A DNA stretch of 36,427 nucleotides from a virus. A model generated the notes under the pieces. The model was not told the DNA's origin, did not search any database, and worked only from the letters and a program-made list of their open reading frames with translations. The position numbers were made by a program, and so were the translations under genes. The DNA is taken from IMG/VR virus record IMGVR_UViG_3300005913_001015, positions 1 through 36,427 of that record; one strand, written 5' to 3'. This document shows positions 30,002 to 36,427 of this stretch, one piece after another. Within the stretch, counting starts at the first letter, position 1. Each line of letters opens with the position of its first letter.

Positions 30002-30727
30002 ATGGCCGAACGAAAAAGCATTTTTACGAGGGGCGAACCGTCCTTTTCCCAGACCCGCGAAACTGTCGACGGCGAAGCTGGTCCCGACGTCCGCCTGGTT
30101 TCCAGCGAGGGGGACCGACTGGTCGCGGAAGCCCTGGGCGCAAAGGAAGCCCTGGTCCTGGCGAACGAATTCGGGGACCAGTCCATAATCGACCGCGCCC
30201 AGGATCATTACGACCAGGCTGTCGACGTCCTGACCGAATGGGAAAACGCGGCGGACGATCGGTTCCCCATGGGGGATATAGACCTGGATTATTTCCCGCT
30301 TTCGGACGCGGTCCGCCAGGGCGTTCGCGGGGAACTGACCCCCGAACAACAGGCCCAGCGACTGGACGACTGGAACGTATTCTGTCGGTTCGTTTTCCAG
30401 GACGGAATTAAAAGTCCCTGGGGGGCGTTTAAAAATTTCCTGGCTGTCGTTCGTCGGGTAAACCCCGGATTACTGGGCGACATGTCAGCGACCGAACTGG
30501 CCCAGGTCCTGGGCGAAACGAAGGCCGCGACGTCCGCCAGGGAAATCGCTTTTTTTGAAGATGCCTGTAAACGCCTGGGCGTTTCTGGATTCCATGGCCT
30601 GGGGGGAACTAAGTCCGAAAAAGCCAGGCGACGATCCCGGAAGGCCGCGAAGGGAAACACGAATCGACGGACAGGAACCCGGAAAAAGAAACAGGCCGCG
30701 AAGCGGAAAAACCCCGGCAAAAAATGA
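30002..30727 (+). CDS. Hypothetical protein with Lys/Arg-rich tail (241 aa)
   Basis: This 241-residue protein is acidic and helical over its first ~200 residues (FGDQSIIDRAQDHYDQAVDV, GELTPEQQAQRLDDWNVFCR). It ends with a segment resembling a DNA-contacting helix (TSAREIAFFEDACKRLGVSG) and a tail almost wholly Lys/Arg (about residues 200-241). Non-specific DNA binding is likely. It could be a packaging, nucleoid or replication accessory factor. It overlaps the next gene by four bases. The family is not recognised. Confidence 0.6.
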   Translation: MAERKSIFTRGEPSFSQTRETVDGEAGPDVRLVSSEGDRLVAEALGAKEALVLANEFGDQSIIDRAQDHYDQAVDVLTEWENAADDRFPMGDIDLDYFPLSDAVRQGVRGELTPEQQAQRLDDWNVFCRFVFQDGIKSPWGAFKNFLAVVRRVNPGLLGDMSATELAQVLGETKAATSAREIAFFEDACKRLGVSGFHGLGGTKSEKARRRSRKAAKGNTNRRTGTRKKKQAAKRKNPGKK

Positions 30728-31197
30728 AACGCCGAACTTTCGTAAAGTCCCTGGCGTCCCTGGCGATCGCCCCGTCGATCGCCCCGTCGATCGCCCCAGC
30801 GTCGAACCCGATCGACGCGACGGGTTTCGCCCAGGCCCTGGCCGATTACCAGGCCGCTGTCCTTCGCGACGTCGCGACGGGTCTGGACGTCCCCTTCGAC
30901 CTGTTACAGGTCCAGGCCGCTTCCCAGAAACTTTTAACATACCGACCGAATGAAAAGACGAACAAACCCAGCAAACCGACCGAATGGTCGAACCCCGGAA
31001 AAATCACGATCGACCGATCCACCGGCCCCGCGTCCGGCGATCCGGCTGGTTCCCCCGGAACCCCCGGCCCTGGTCCAGGAATGGCGGATCGGGATAACCC
31101 CGGCCAGAACCTTTCGGGTTCGCCGCGACGAACTGGGATTTTTCCAGACCCTAATCCTGGCCCTGGCCTTCCCGGTCGCCAGGATCGAAAACGGTAA
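30724..31197 (+). CDS. Possible Tat-signal protein; frame overlaps next gene
   Basis: The frame begins MKRRTFVKSLASLAIAP, a good fit to the twin-arginine signal pattern (RR-x-F-h-K), followed by a three-fold SIAP repeat. Up to about base 30950 (76 residues) codon choice is typical. Residues about 36-60 (AQALADYQAAVLRDVATGLD) resemble a helix of lambda-type portals, possibly by chance. Beyond 30950 the same frame becomes Pro/Gly-rich with atypical codons, while the frame starting at 30950 looks coding. The real functional product may be short, with the tail read only because no stop intervenes. Confidence 0.5.
   Translation: MKRRTFVKSLASLAIAPSIAPSIAPASNPIDATGFAQALADYQAAVLRDVATGLDVPFDLLQVQAASQKLLTYRPNEKTNKPSKPTEWSNPGKITIDRSTGPASGDPAGSPGTPGPGPGMADRDNPGQNLSGSPRRTGIFPDPNPGPGLPGRQDRKR
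30765..30800 (+). repeat. 12-bp tandem repeat (three copies)
   Basis: GATCGCCCCGTC occurs at 30765 and 30777, with a near copy at 30789, giving IAPSIAPSIAP in the signal-peptide region of the preceding entry. Confidence 0.8.
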
Positions 31198-31225
31198 GGC
31201 CGTCGACCGCTTCCAGAAAATTTAA
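30950..31225 (+). CDS. Hypothetical protein in overlapping +1 frame (91 aa)
   Basis: A 91-residue frame begins at ATG 30950, with an in-frame stop just upstream at 30935, and lies in the +1 frame relative to the gene it overlaps. From about 31020 its codons are fully typical (GAA, CTGG, GTC before G) and the protein looks folded (VQEWRIGITPARTFRVRRDE, LGFFQTLILALAFPVARIEN). It is therefore the more likely coding frame over the shared 248 bp. The basic start (MKRRTNPANRPNGR) precedes that core. Function is unknown. Confidence 0.6.
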   Translation: MKRRTNPANRPNGRTPEKSRSTDPPAPRPAIRLVPPEPPALVQEWRIGITPARTFRVRRDELGFFQTLILALAFPVARIENGKAVDRFQKI

Positions 31226-31250
31226 CCGAACCGAAAACCGAACTAATATT

Positions 31251-33083
31251 ATGGATAACGAAACTTTTAAAAATCGCCTGGCGAACCTGTTCCCGAATCA
31301 GGCGACAGCGGCGACGGCCCTGGGGCTGTCGATCGACCAGGTAAAGAAAATGGCAAGCGGGGCGACCCCGATCCAGGGCGAACGCCAGGCCCTGGTCGAA
31401 CGCGTTTTCCGCGAAGTCGAACGCGACTTATCGCTTAAACCAGCGGGAATCGTCCTGGTCGATATTGACCAGCTGGAAAACGACCCGACGAACTTCCGTT
31501 CGACCATGGACCCCGCGAAGCTGGACGAACTGGCCGACAGTATCGAAGTCCATGGGGTCCGCCAGAACCTGGAAGCCTACGAAACCCAGCCTGGCCTGGC
31601 CGGGGAAATGTATCTGGTTCCTGTCGGTAACCGTCGCCTGGCCGCGTCCAGGAAAGTCGTCGATCGACTGATAAATACCGACCCAGAACTGGCCGCGAAA
31701 CGTCGCCTGGTTCCTGTCCGTATTCTGAAAACCCCGGAAGAAATCGAAACGGCGAAGGAAGTCCAGCTGGTCGAAAACTTACAACGGGAGGACATAAGCC
31801 CCGGCGACGAAGCCAGGGGGTTCGTATGGCTGTCGGAAAATAAGGGCCAGTCCCCAGCGGCGATCGCGAAACGGATCGGGGTATCGGCCAGGCTGGTTTC
31901 CCAGCGTATGACCATGATACGCGCCCCCCGGATCGCCCTGGAAGCCCTGGAAGCTGGAAAGATCGGGACGCGACACTGTGAAATTATCGGACGAATCCCG
32001 ACCGAAGCGGACCGCAATAAGGCCGCGAAAATGATCCTTAAACCGAAAGGGCTGGATCGTCCGTTAAACAAACTGGAAACGATCGCCCTGGTTAAGTCCG
32101 AATTTATGGTCGGTTTACAGGACGCCCCGTTCGATCCTGAGGACGCGAAGCTGGACCCGAACGCGGGGGCCTGTGGTCCCTGTCCTTATCGAACGGCGAA
32201 TATGGACGGCCTGGACGCGGAACTGTCGGAAGGCGGACGCGGGAAGGTTTCCGGGGGCGGGATTTCCCCCAGGGTCTGTACGAACCCGACCTGTTTCCGA
32301 AATAAGGCGGACCTGGCCTGGGGCCGCGAACGCGACAGGGCCGAACAGTCCGGCCAGGTCGTCCTGGACGACGACGAAGCGGCCAGGGTTTTCGCTGGCC
32401 CAGCTGGGGCCGTCGCGTTCGATTCGAAGCTGGTCCCCCTGGATTCGAAACCGACTTCGAAGGACGTCGGCCATTACGCGGACGAAAAAAACCCGACCTG
32501 GGACCAGGTCCTTAAAACTCACGGGTCGACGGTCGCCCCGATCCTGGCGCGACACCCCCAAACAGGGAAGCCTGTCGCCCTGGTCGATCGCGAAGCGATA
32601 AAAGACCTGGTTAAGGCGACGGCGAAGGAAAAGGGAAACGGGTCGACCCTGTTCGATAAGGCGGACGGCGACCAGAAAAAGAAACAGGACGCCCAGAAAC
32701 GCGACCGCGAACAGAAAAAGAAAAAGCTGGAAACGGCCCTGGGGAACGCCGCTGGTCTGGCGAACCTGATCGCGACGAAACCCGAATCGGTTCCCGACGT
32801 CCTTAAGGCCCTGATCGGGGTAACCTGTTCGAACAGCGACGACGCGACGTTCGTCCTGGGACGCTGGCTGGAAATCCCGAACCTTAAGGGGAAACCCCAG
32901 CCTGTCGGGATCGTCGAATTTTTGGACGAAACGCCCTTCCAGTCCGTCGAAGCCCTGGTCGGGTATCTTACCGTCGCGGTCCTGGGGTCCGCGATCCGCT
33001 GGAACGGTATCGACGACCCGGACTTCCAGGACGTCGCCCAGCTGGTCGGTTTCACCCTTAACCCTTCGAACGATGAAAACTAA
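31251..33083 (+). CDS. ParB-like protein with N-terminal HTH and cysteine cluster (610 aa)
   Basis: This 610-residue member of the ParB/RepB/Spo0J family binds DNA and, in studied members, CTP. An N-terminal ~55-residue HTH-like region (AATALGLSIDQVKKMASGAT) precedes the ParB core. The CTP-pocket motifs are EVHGVRQNL, PVGNRRLAASRKV and VENLQREDISPGDEARGFVW, and the HTH is AAIAKRIGVSARLVSQRM. The middle holds CGPCPYRT and CTNPTCF, a likely zinc site (about residues 305-345). A Lys/Gln-rich coiled segment and a helical C-terminus follow. No ParA is in the window, so it may serve replication, transcription or DNA organisation rather than partition. Confidence 0.88.
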   Translation: MDNETFKNRLANLFPNQATAATALGLSIDQVKKMASGATPIQGERQALVERVFREVERDLSLKPAGIVLVDIDQLENDPTNFRSTMDPAKLDELADSIEVHGVRQNLEAYETQPGLAGEMYLVPVGNRRLAASRKVVDRLINTDPELAAKRRLVPVRILKTPEEIETAKEVQLVENLQREDISPGDEARGFVWLSENKGQSPAAIAKRIGVSARLVSQRMTMIRAPRIALEALEAGKIGTRHCEIIGRIPTEADRNKAAKMILKPKGLDRPLNKLETIALVKSEFMVGLQDAPFDPEDAKLDPNAGACGPCPYRTANMDGLDAELSEGGRGKVSGGGISPRVCTNPTCFRNKADLAWGRERDRAEQSGQVVLDDDEAARVFAGPAGAVAFDSKLVPLDSKPTSKDVGHYADEKNPTWDQVLKTHGSTVAPILARHPQTGKPVALVDREAIKDLVKATAKEKGNGSTLFDKADGDQKKKQDAQKRDREQKKKKLETALGNAAGLANLIATKPESVPDVLKALIGVTCSNSDDATFVLGRWLEIPNLKGKPQPVGIVEFLDETPFQSVEALVGYLTVAVLGSAIRWNGIDDPDFQDVAQLVGFTLNPSNDEN

Positions 33084-33300
33084 AGCTGGCTGGGGACTTT
33101 TGGAACTGAGTATGGAAGTCCTTAACGCTGTCCTGGACGACGATCGTTTCGCCTGGTCCCTGGTATCCCGCCAGGGGTCCAGCGGTCCGCGACAGGTAAC
33201 GCCGGGGGCCAGGGGAAGGCCCCCAGTTTCGGGGGCCGCTTACCAGCGGGAAATCCTTCGATACGAAGGAACTGGGAAAACCCTTTTAAACATTCGATAA
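33073..33300 (+). CDS. Small hypothetical protein (75 aa)
   Basis: A 75-residue protein starts inside the ParB-like gene (11-base overlap). The first helix (GLLELSMEVLNAVLDDDRFA) is followed by a Gly/Pro/Arg-rich stretch (QVTPGARGRPPVSG), encoded by a region with three mutually pairing GC-rich arms, and a basic end. It stops three bases before the primase-like gene. No family is recognised. Confidence 0.55.
   Translation: MKTKAGWGLLELSMEVLNAVLDDDRFAWSLVSRQGSSGPRQVTPGARGRPPVSGAAYQREILRYEGTGKTLLNIR
33204..33237 (+). other. Three-arm GC-rich inverted repeat
   Basis: GGGGGCC at 33204-33210 and at 33231-33237 can each pair with the single central GGCCCCC at 33218-33224, so two hairpins exclude each other. 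It lies in coding sequence upstream of the primase-like gene. Codon bias toward GGCC-rich words could produce it by chance. Confidence 0.4.
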
Positions 33301-33303
33301 GCC

Positions 33304-34557
33304 ATGGGGGACGGACCGAAAAAACATTACGACGCGAACGCTGTCCGCGAATTCGCCAGAAACGCCTGGGACGCGGTCCTTATGAGCCACGCCAGGGTAA
33401 ACGGGTCGCTGTTACAGAATAAACATGGACCCTGCCCTGGATGCGGGGGCCGGGATCGTTTCCGGTTCGACGACCGCGACGGGACGGGTTCGTTTATTTG
33501 TTCCCAGGGCGGAGGCGGGATTCTATCCGGCGACGGGATCGAACTTTACGCCCATATTCAGGGAATCGACTGGGTCGACGCGGTAAACGAACTGGGCGAA
33601 AAGCTGATCCCCGACCAGGGGCGACAGTCCCGCCAGGGGTCGGGTCCTTCGACACCGAAACCGAACCCCCCGGCCCAGGCCCCCGAACGCGAAGTCCAGG
33701 GCGTCCTGTCCTTCGACCTGGATAAACTTCGACGTTTTTGTCGAATGGACCTGGGAACCGACGAAGCCTGGTTTTACGATCGGAACCCGATCGACCTGGA
33801 AGGAATCCAGACCCCCGAAGATTTCCTGGCCCAGGTTTATCGACCGGACGAAAGGGTCCTGGTTTTTACGAACTTTTTTTCCCAGGCCCAGTATCTGTTC
33901 GAACCTGGCCGGGGGGCGTTTATCCTGGGCCAGGCCCAGGGTATCCAGGCGAAGCGAGTCGACAGGCTTCCCGTCGACAATATGGAAGGGGTCTGGTTTT
34001 TGAACCAGCCAGTTTCGGGACAATGGAAACCGAACCCCAGGGGAAAGCGGGACGACCAGGGCGGGTTACCCTGGTCCCGGCGATCGAAGGAAAGCGTTAC
34101 CGACTGGCGTTTCCTGATCCTGGAAAGCGACGACGCCCCCTTCGATTTATGGCTTAATTTCCTGGCGATCGTCCCCCTTCCGATCGTCGCGATTTATACC
34201 AGCGGGGTCCGGTCGATCCACGCCCTGGTAAAATTAGACGTCCATAGTAAGCCCGATTTCGACCTGGTAAGGCGTTCGATCCTTCCCCTGTTTTCGAAAC
34301 TGGGGGCGGACCCTGGCGCATTGACAGCGATCCGTTTAACGAGGCTTCCAGGCTGTCGTCGACGGATCGTTACCTGTTCGAATTGCGGGAAAACGACGAC
34401 AGCGAAAGCGAAGGCGTTCCAGTGCAAAAAATGCGAAACCTGGGTCCGTCCTGAGGATTCCAGCTGGGCGGACCAGAAACTTATTTATTTAAACCCTTCG
34501 CCGGACCCGTCCGGCCTTCCGATTTACCAGGGCGGAAACCAGATTGTAAAACCATGA
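33304..34557 (+). CDS. Primase-like protein with two zinc-binding regions (417 aa)
   Basis: This 417-residue protein has an N-terminal zinc motif of the phage primase/P4-alpha type: HGPCPGCGGRDRFRFDDRDG then GTGSFIC and GDGIELY (Cys44, Cys47, Cys66). The expected fourth cysteine is replaced in FICSQGGGG, so the site is degenerate. A Pro-rich linker leads to a middle domain with YTSGVRSIHALVKLD and TAIRLTRLPGCRR, a pattern found in primase domains of mobile elements. A second zinc ribbon, CSNCGKTTTAKAKAFQCKKC, follows near the end. It overlaps the ATPase gene by four bases, forming a primase-helicase pair. Confidence 0.75.
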   Translation: MGDGPKKHYDANAVREFARNAWDAVLMSHARVNGSLLQNKHGPCPGCGGRDRFRFDDRDGTGSFICSQGGGGILSGDGIELYAHIQGIDWVDAVNELGEKLIPDQGRQSRQGSGPSTPKPNPPAQAPEREVQGVLSFDLDKLRRFCRMDLGTDEAWFYDRNPIDLEGIQTPEDFLAQVYRPDERVLVFTNFFSQAQYLFEPGRGAFILGQAQGIQAKRVDRLPVDNMEGVWFLNQPVSGQWKPNPRGKRDDQGGLPWSRRSKESVTDWRFLILESDDAPFDLWLNFLAIVPLPIVAIYTSGVRSIHALVKLDVHSKPDFDLVRRSILPLFSKLGADPGALTAIRLTRLPGCRRRIVTCSNCGKTTTAKAKAFQCKKCETWVRPEDSSWADQKLIYLNPSPDPSGLPIYQGGNQIVKP

Positions 34558-36374
34558 CCGAAGAAAATGAAGCGACCGACGACGGCCAGGACGAAGCCCA
34601 TAAAATAGTAAGTCGCCTGGCCGACTTTTTCGACCAGGCCGACGTCCCGGTCCCGGACGACCTTAACGTCCGAACGGTTTACGTCGGACTTTCCAGCCAG
34701 GAACAGGCCGTCGAAATCGCGGGAATGTTACGGGGGAAAAAACAGCTATTCCGAAAGGGACACGACCTGGGAACGATCCACCCGAAAACCGGCGAATGGG
34801 AAAGTATGGACCAGGACCGGTTCGCGACCTGGTTACCGCTTACCGCTGGAATCTATCCTTACGCCGGGACGAATAAGAAAACCGGAAAACCGAAACCCTG
34901 TTCGTTCAAATCGGAAGATATGCGGCGGGTCCTTAGGTCCGACGAACTTCGAAACAGCGTTCCAGAAATCGTCGCGATAAACCAGGTTCGTTTACCTGTC
35001 TGGCGGGGCGAAGTGAAGGACCGAAAGCTGGACTGGTTACCGTTCGGGTATGATCCCGAATCTTTAATTTACACGGTTCGAAAATTCGATTACAACGTCG
35101 CCCCCGACGTCCACGAGTCGACGAAATACCTTCGCGACTTGCTTAAGTATTTCCCCATGGACGACCGAAGCGAGTCCGTACAAATCGCGGCCATGCTGTC
35201 CGTTTACTGTCGCGCCCTTTACGGGGGGCGTCCCCCGCTGTTCCTGTTAAACGGTAACCTTCCAGGGTCTGGAAAGTCCCGCCTGGGCGACCTGATCCTT
35301 ACGCCCCACGGGGACGCGGGTAAGGCTGGATTCCACTGGCGCGACGCGAACGAAATCCGAAAGGAACTGGACGCGACCGCGTCCGAACTGGACCCTTACA
35401 TAATGTTCGACGACGTCGTTTTACCTAAGGGAATGAAACTTCGAAACACGGACTTAAATCGCTGGCTTACGGCCAGGGTCTGGGAAGCCCGACAAATGCA
35501 TACCCAGAAAAAAATCCGGGTTCCTGTTCATGCCGTTACGATAATGACCGGGACCCAGGTCGAACTGGACGACCATATCGGACGGCGATCGTTACTGGTC
35601 GACTTGCAAGCGAAACAGAAAGCGAAGGATCGCGTTTTACCCCCGGACGCGATCGTCCTGGACGACGATTTCCTGGACGACGAACGGATCGTCCGAAAGG
35701 TCCTGGAAGCCCTGGCGGGTCTGGTCCTGTGGTGGCAGGAAAACGCGTTCCCGGATTACCAGGGGCGTCCGTTACAATCGTTCGAAAACTGGTCGCGGGT
35801 AATCCCAGCGATCGTCCAGACCGGGGCGTATGGCGACTGTCTGGTCGTTCCTGAGGGGACTTTAAGCGGCGACGTCGATAACCGGGAATTCGAAATCCTG
35901 GTCCAGGCCCTGATCCGCGACTTTTGCGGCGGGGTCGACGAATCCTGGGTTTCCATGCTGGATATTATCAGGACGGCCAGATACGAAGGATTATTCCCGT
36001 CGATCCTGTTCGAACTGGAACAGATCGTCCGCGAACTGGATAATAAACGCGGCTGGGAATGGGACGAAACCTGGACCCCCATGACCGATATTCCCGATAA
36101 TCTGAAAGCGAAACCGATCCACGCCTGGACCCTGGACGAAAAACAGGAATGGGCCTTAGAGCGGGAAGCGGACGACGAAGGGAAGCGTTACCAGGCCGCC
36201 GGCTGGACGGACCGGTCGATCGAAACGAAATGGGGGAACCACTTCCGAACGTATTCTGTCGTCGACCAGTGGTTTACCGATCCCCAGGGGGATTACTGGA
36301 CTATGGAGAAGAAAAAGCGGAACCTGGGTTCGGGTTATCTTATTCGCCGCGTCCGCCCCGACGAACAGGAATAA
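34554..36374 (+). CDS. Replication ATPase / helicase-like protein (606 aa)
   Basis: This 606-residue protein is coupled to the primase-like gene (ATGA). A P-loop is clear: LFLLNGNLPGSGKSRLGDLI (about residues 227-246), with Walker B in LDPYIMFDDVVLPKG (about 279-293) and a later IMTGTQVELDDHIGRRSLLV that could hold sensor and arginine-finger residues. The layout of an N-terminal ~200-residue region, an AAA+ core and a helical C-terminus (EILVQALIRDF, SMLDIIRTARYEGLFPSILF) fits the replicative helicases or AAA+ ATPases of phages and plasmids. The exact superfamily (SF3-like) is not certain. No DNA polymerase is present in the window. Confidence 0.75.
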   Translation: MTEENEATDDGQDEAHKIVSRLADFFDQADVPVPDDLNVRTVYVGLSSQEQAVEIAGMLRGKKQLFRKGHDLGTIHPKTGEWESMDQDRFATWLPLTAGIYPYAGTNKKTGKPKPCSFKSEDMRRVLRSDELRNSVPEIVAINQVRLPVWRGEVKDRKLDWLPFGYDPESLIYTVRKFDYNVAPDVHESTKYLRDLLKYFPMDDRSESVQIAAMLSVYCRALYGGRPPLFLLNGNLPGSGKSRLGDLILTPHGDAGKAGFHWRDANEIRKELDATASELDPYIMFDDVVLPKGMKLRNTDLNRWLTARVWEARQMHTQKKIRVPVHAVTIMTGTQVELDDHIGRRSLLVDLQAKQKAKDRVLPPDAIVLDDDFLDDERIVRKVLEALAGLVLWWQENAFPDYQGRPLQSFENWSRVIPAIVQTGAYGDCLVVPEGTLSGDVDNREFEILVQALIRDFCGGVDESWVSMLDIIRTARYEGLFPSILFELEQIVRELDNKRGWEWDETWTPMTDIPDNLKAKPIHAWTLDEKQEWALEREADDEGKRYQAAGWTDRSIETKWGNHFRTYSVVDQWFTDPQGDYWTMEKKKRNLGSGYLIRRVRPDEQE

Positions 36375-36427
36375 CGCCCCCCCGCCCCCCGCTGTCGGAT
36401 AAGGCCCCCCCCCAGGGCCGCTCCCTA
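36375..36427. other. C-rich intergenic end of the window
   Basis: The last 53 bases are very C-rich (runs of seven to nine C) and hold no frame with typical codons. GCCC and GGGC runs could form a hairpin ending beyond the window. Nothing more can be supported. Confidence 0.4.

Noticed and set aside
30835-30900. Portal-like motif (YQAAVLRDVATGLDVP) in the 30724 product
   Set aside because: The similarity covers a single helix, the protein is far too short for a portal, and a full portal exists at 403-2031. It is treated as chance.
10374-31352. A 22-base identity between the tape measure (near 10374) and the ParB-like gene (near 31333), both coding DQVKKMA
   Set aside because: With such restricted codon choice, the same short peptide is almost forced to use the same DNA. 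The surrounding proteins are unrelated, so no duplication or recombination is inferred.
1-36427. tRNA genes, CRISPR arrays, integrase, insertion sequences
   Set aside because: No cloverleaf-like sequence, regularly spaced repeat array, recombinase motif or transposase was seen. The GGTTCGA words that recall a T-loop belong to the palindromic element.

Overview
The window is a contiguous piece of a tailed double-stranded DNA bacteriophage (or prophage) with long-tailed, siphovirus-type architecture. The evidence is a canonical late-gene order: a probable terminase end, a connector, a lambda-type portal, an S49 prohead protease, a coiled-coil scaffold, the major capsid protein, small head-tail genes, tail proteins, a tail-assembly chaperone pair joined by a -1 frameshift, a tape measure with a recognisable N-terminal domain, minor tail proteins, fibres and an endolysin. 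All genes but one lie on the + strand. No integrase, tRNA or CRISPR array is visible. The host cannot be named. Almost no gene has a Shine-Dalgarno sequence; starts follow A/C-rich leaders or CCATG contexts. This suggests a host lineage with weak dependence on Shine-Dalgarno initiation (Bacteroidota-like lineages are one known case), but that is inference. Codon and k-mer choice is extreme: GAA over GAG, almost no GTG, almost no GAG/CTC, and a great excess of GTCGAC, TCGA and CCWGG. It is uniform over the whole window, including the minus-strand gene and the accessory genes.

Layout. 1-5754: packaging and head genes. 5801-5836: a terminator. 5853-13925: head completion and tail genes, including the frameshifted chaperone (slippery A9 at 8746-8754) and a 592-residue tape measure. 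14116-18740: an accessory cassette with its own promoter, twin operator-like repeats and a strong terminator. It holds a DpdA-like 7-deazaguanine DNA transglycosylase, two unknown proteins (one with a zinc ribbon), an RmlB-like nucleotide-sugar dehydratase with an extra C-terminal domain, an XRE regulator, and a possible Tat-signal protein whose C-terminus is homologous to a tail protein. 18764-24065: large fibre or baseplate-type proteins carrying a repeated ~75-residue domain that is also inserted in the major capsid protein. 24100-26260: a two-domain glycosyltransferase and, convergent on the minus strand, a TupA-like ATP-grasp enzyme. 26300-28557: a lysis region (lipoprotein, Lys/Pro repeat protein, holin-like protein with an internal duplication, M15 endolysin, coiled-coil membrane protein) with two more terminators. 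28648-36374: an operon driven by a good sigma70-like promoter. It encodes a small ribbon-helix-helix-like protein, several unknowns, a ParB-like protein, a zinc-binding primase-type protein and a P-loop replication ATPase.

How the genes may work together. The structural genes build a siphovirion. DpdA points to deazaguanine-modified genomic DNA. The sugar dehydratase, glycosyltransferase and ATP-grasp enzyme indicate that the virus also makes or transfers a sugar or amino-acid-type decoration, onto DNA, the virion or the host surface; the sequence does not say which. The points most worth a second look are the self-contained dpdA cassette, the 23-bp palindrome that recurs in frame in two unrelated genes, the domain shared between capsid and fibres, the exported tail-protein paralogue, and the genome-wide k-mer bias in a virus that encodes a DNA-modifying enzyme.
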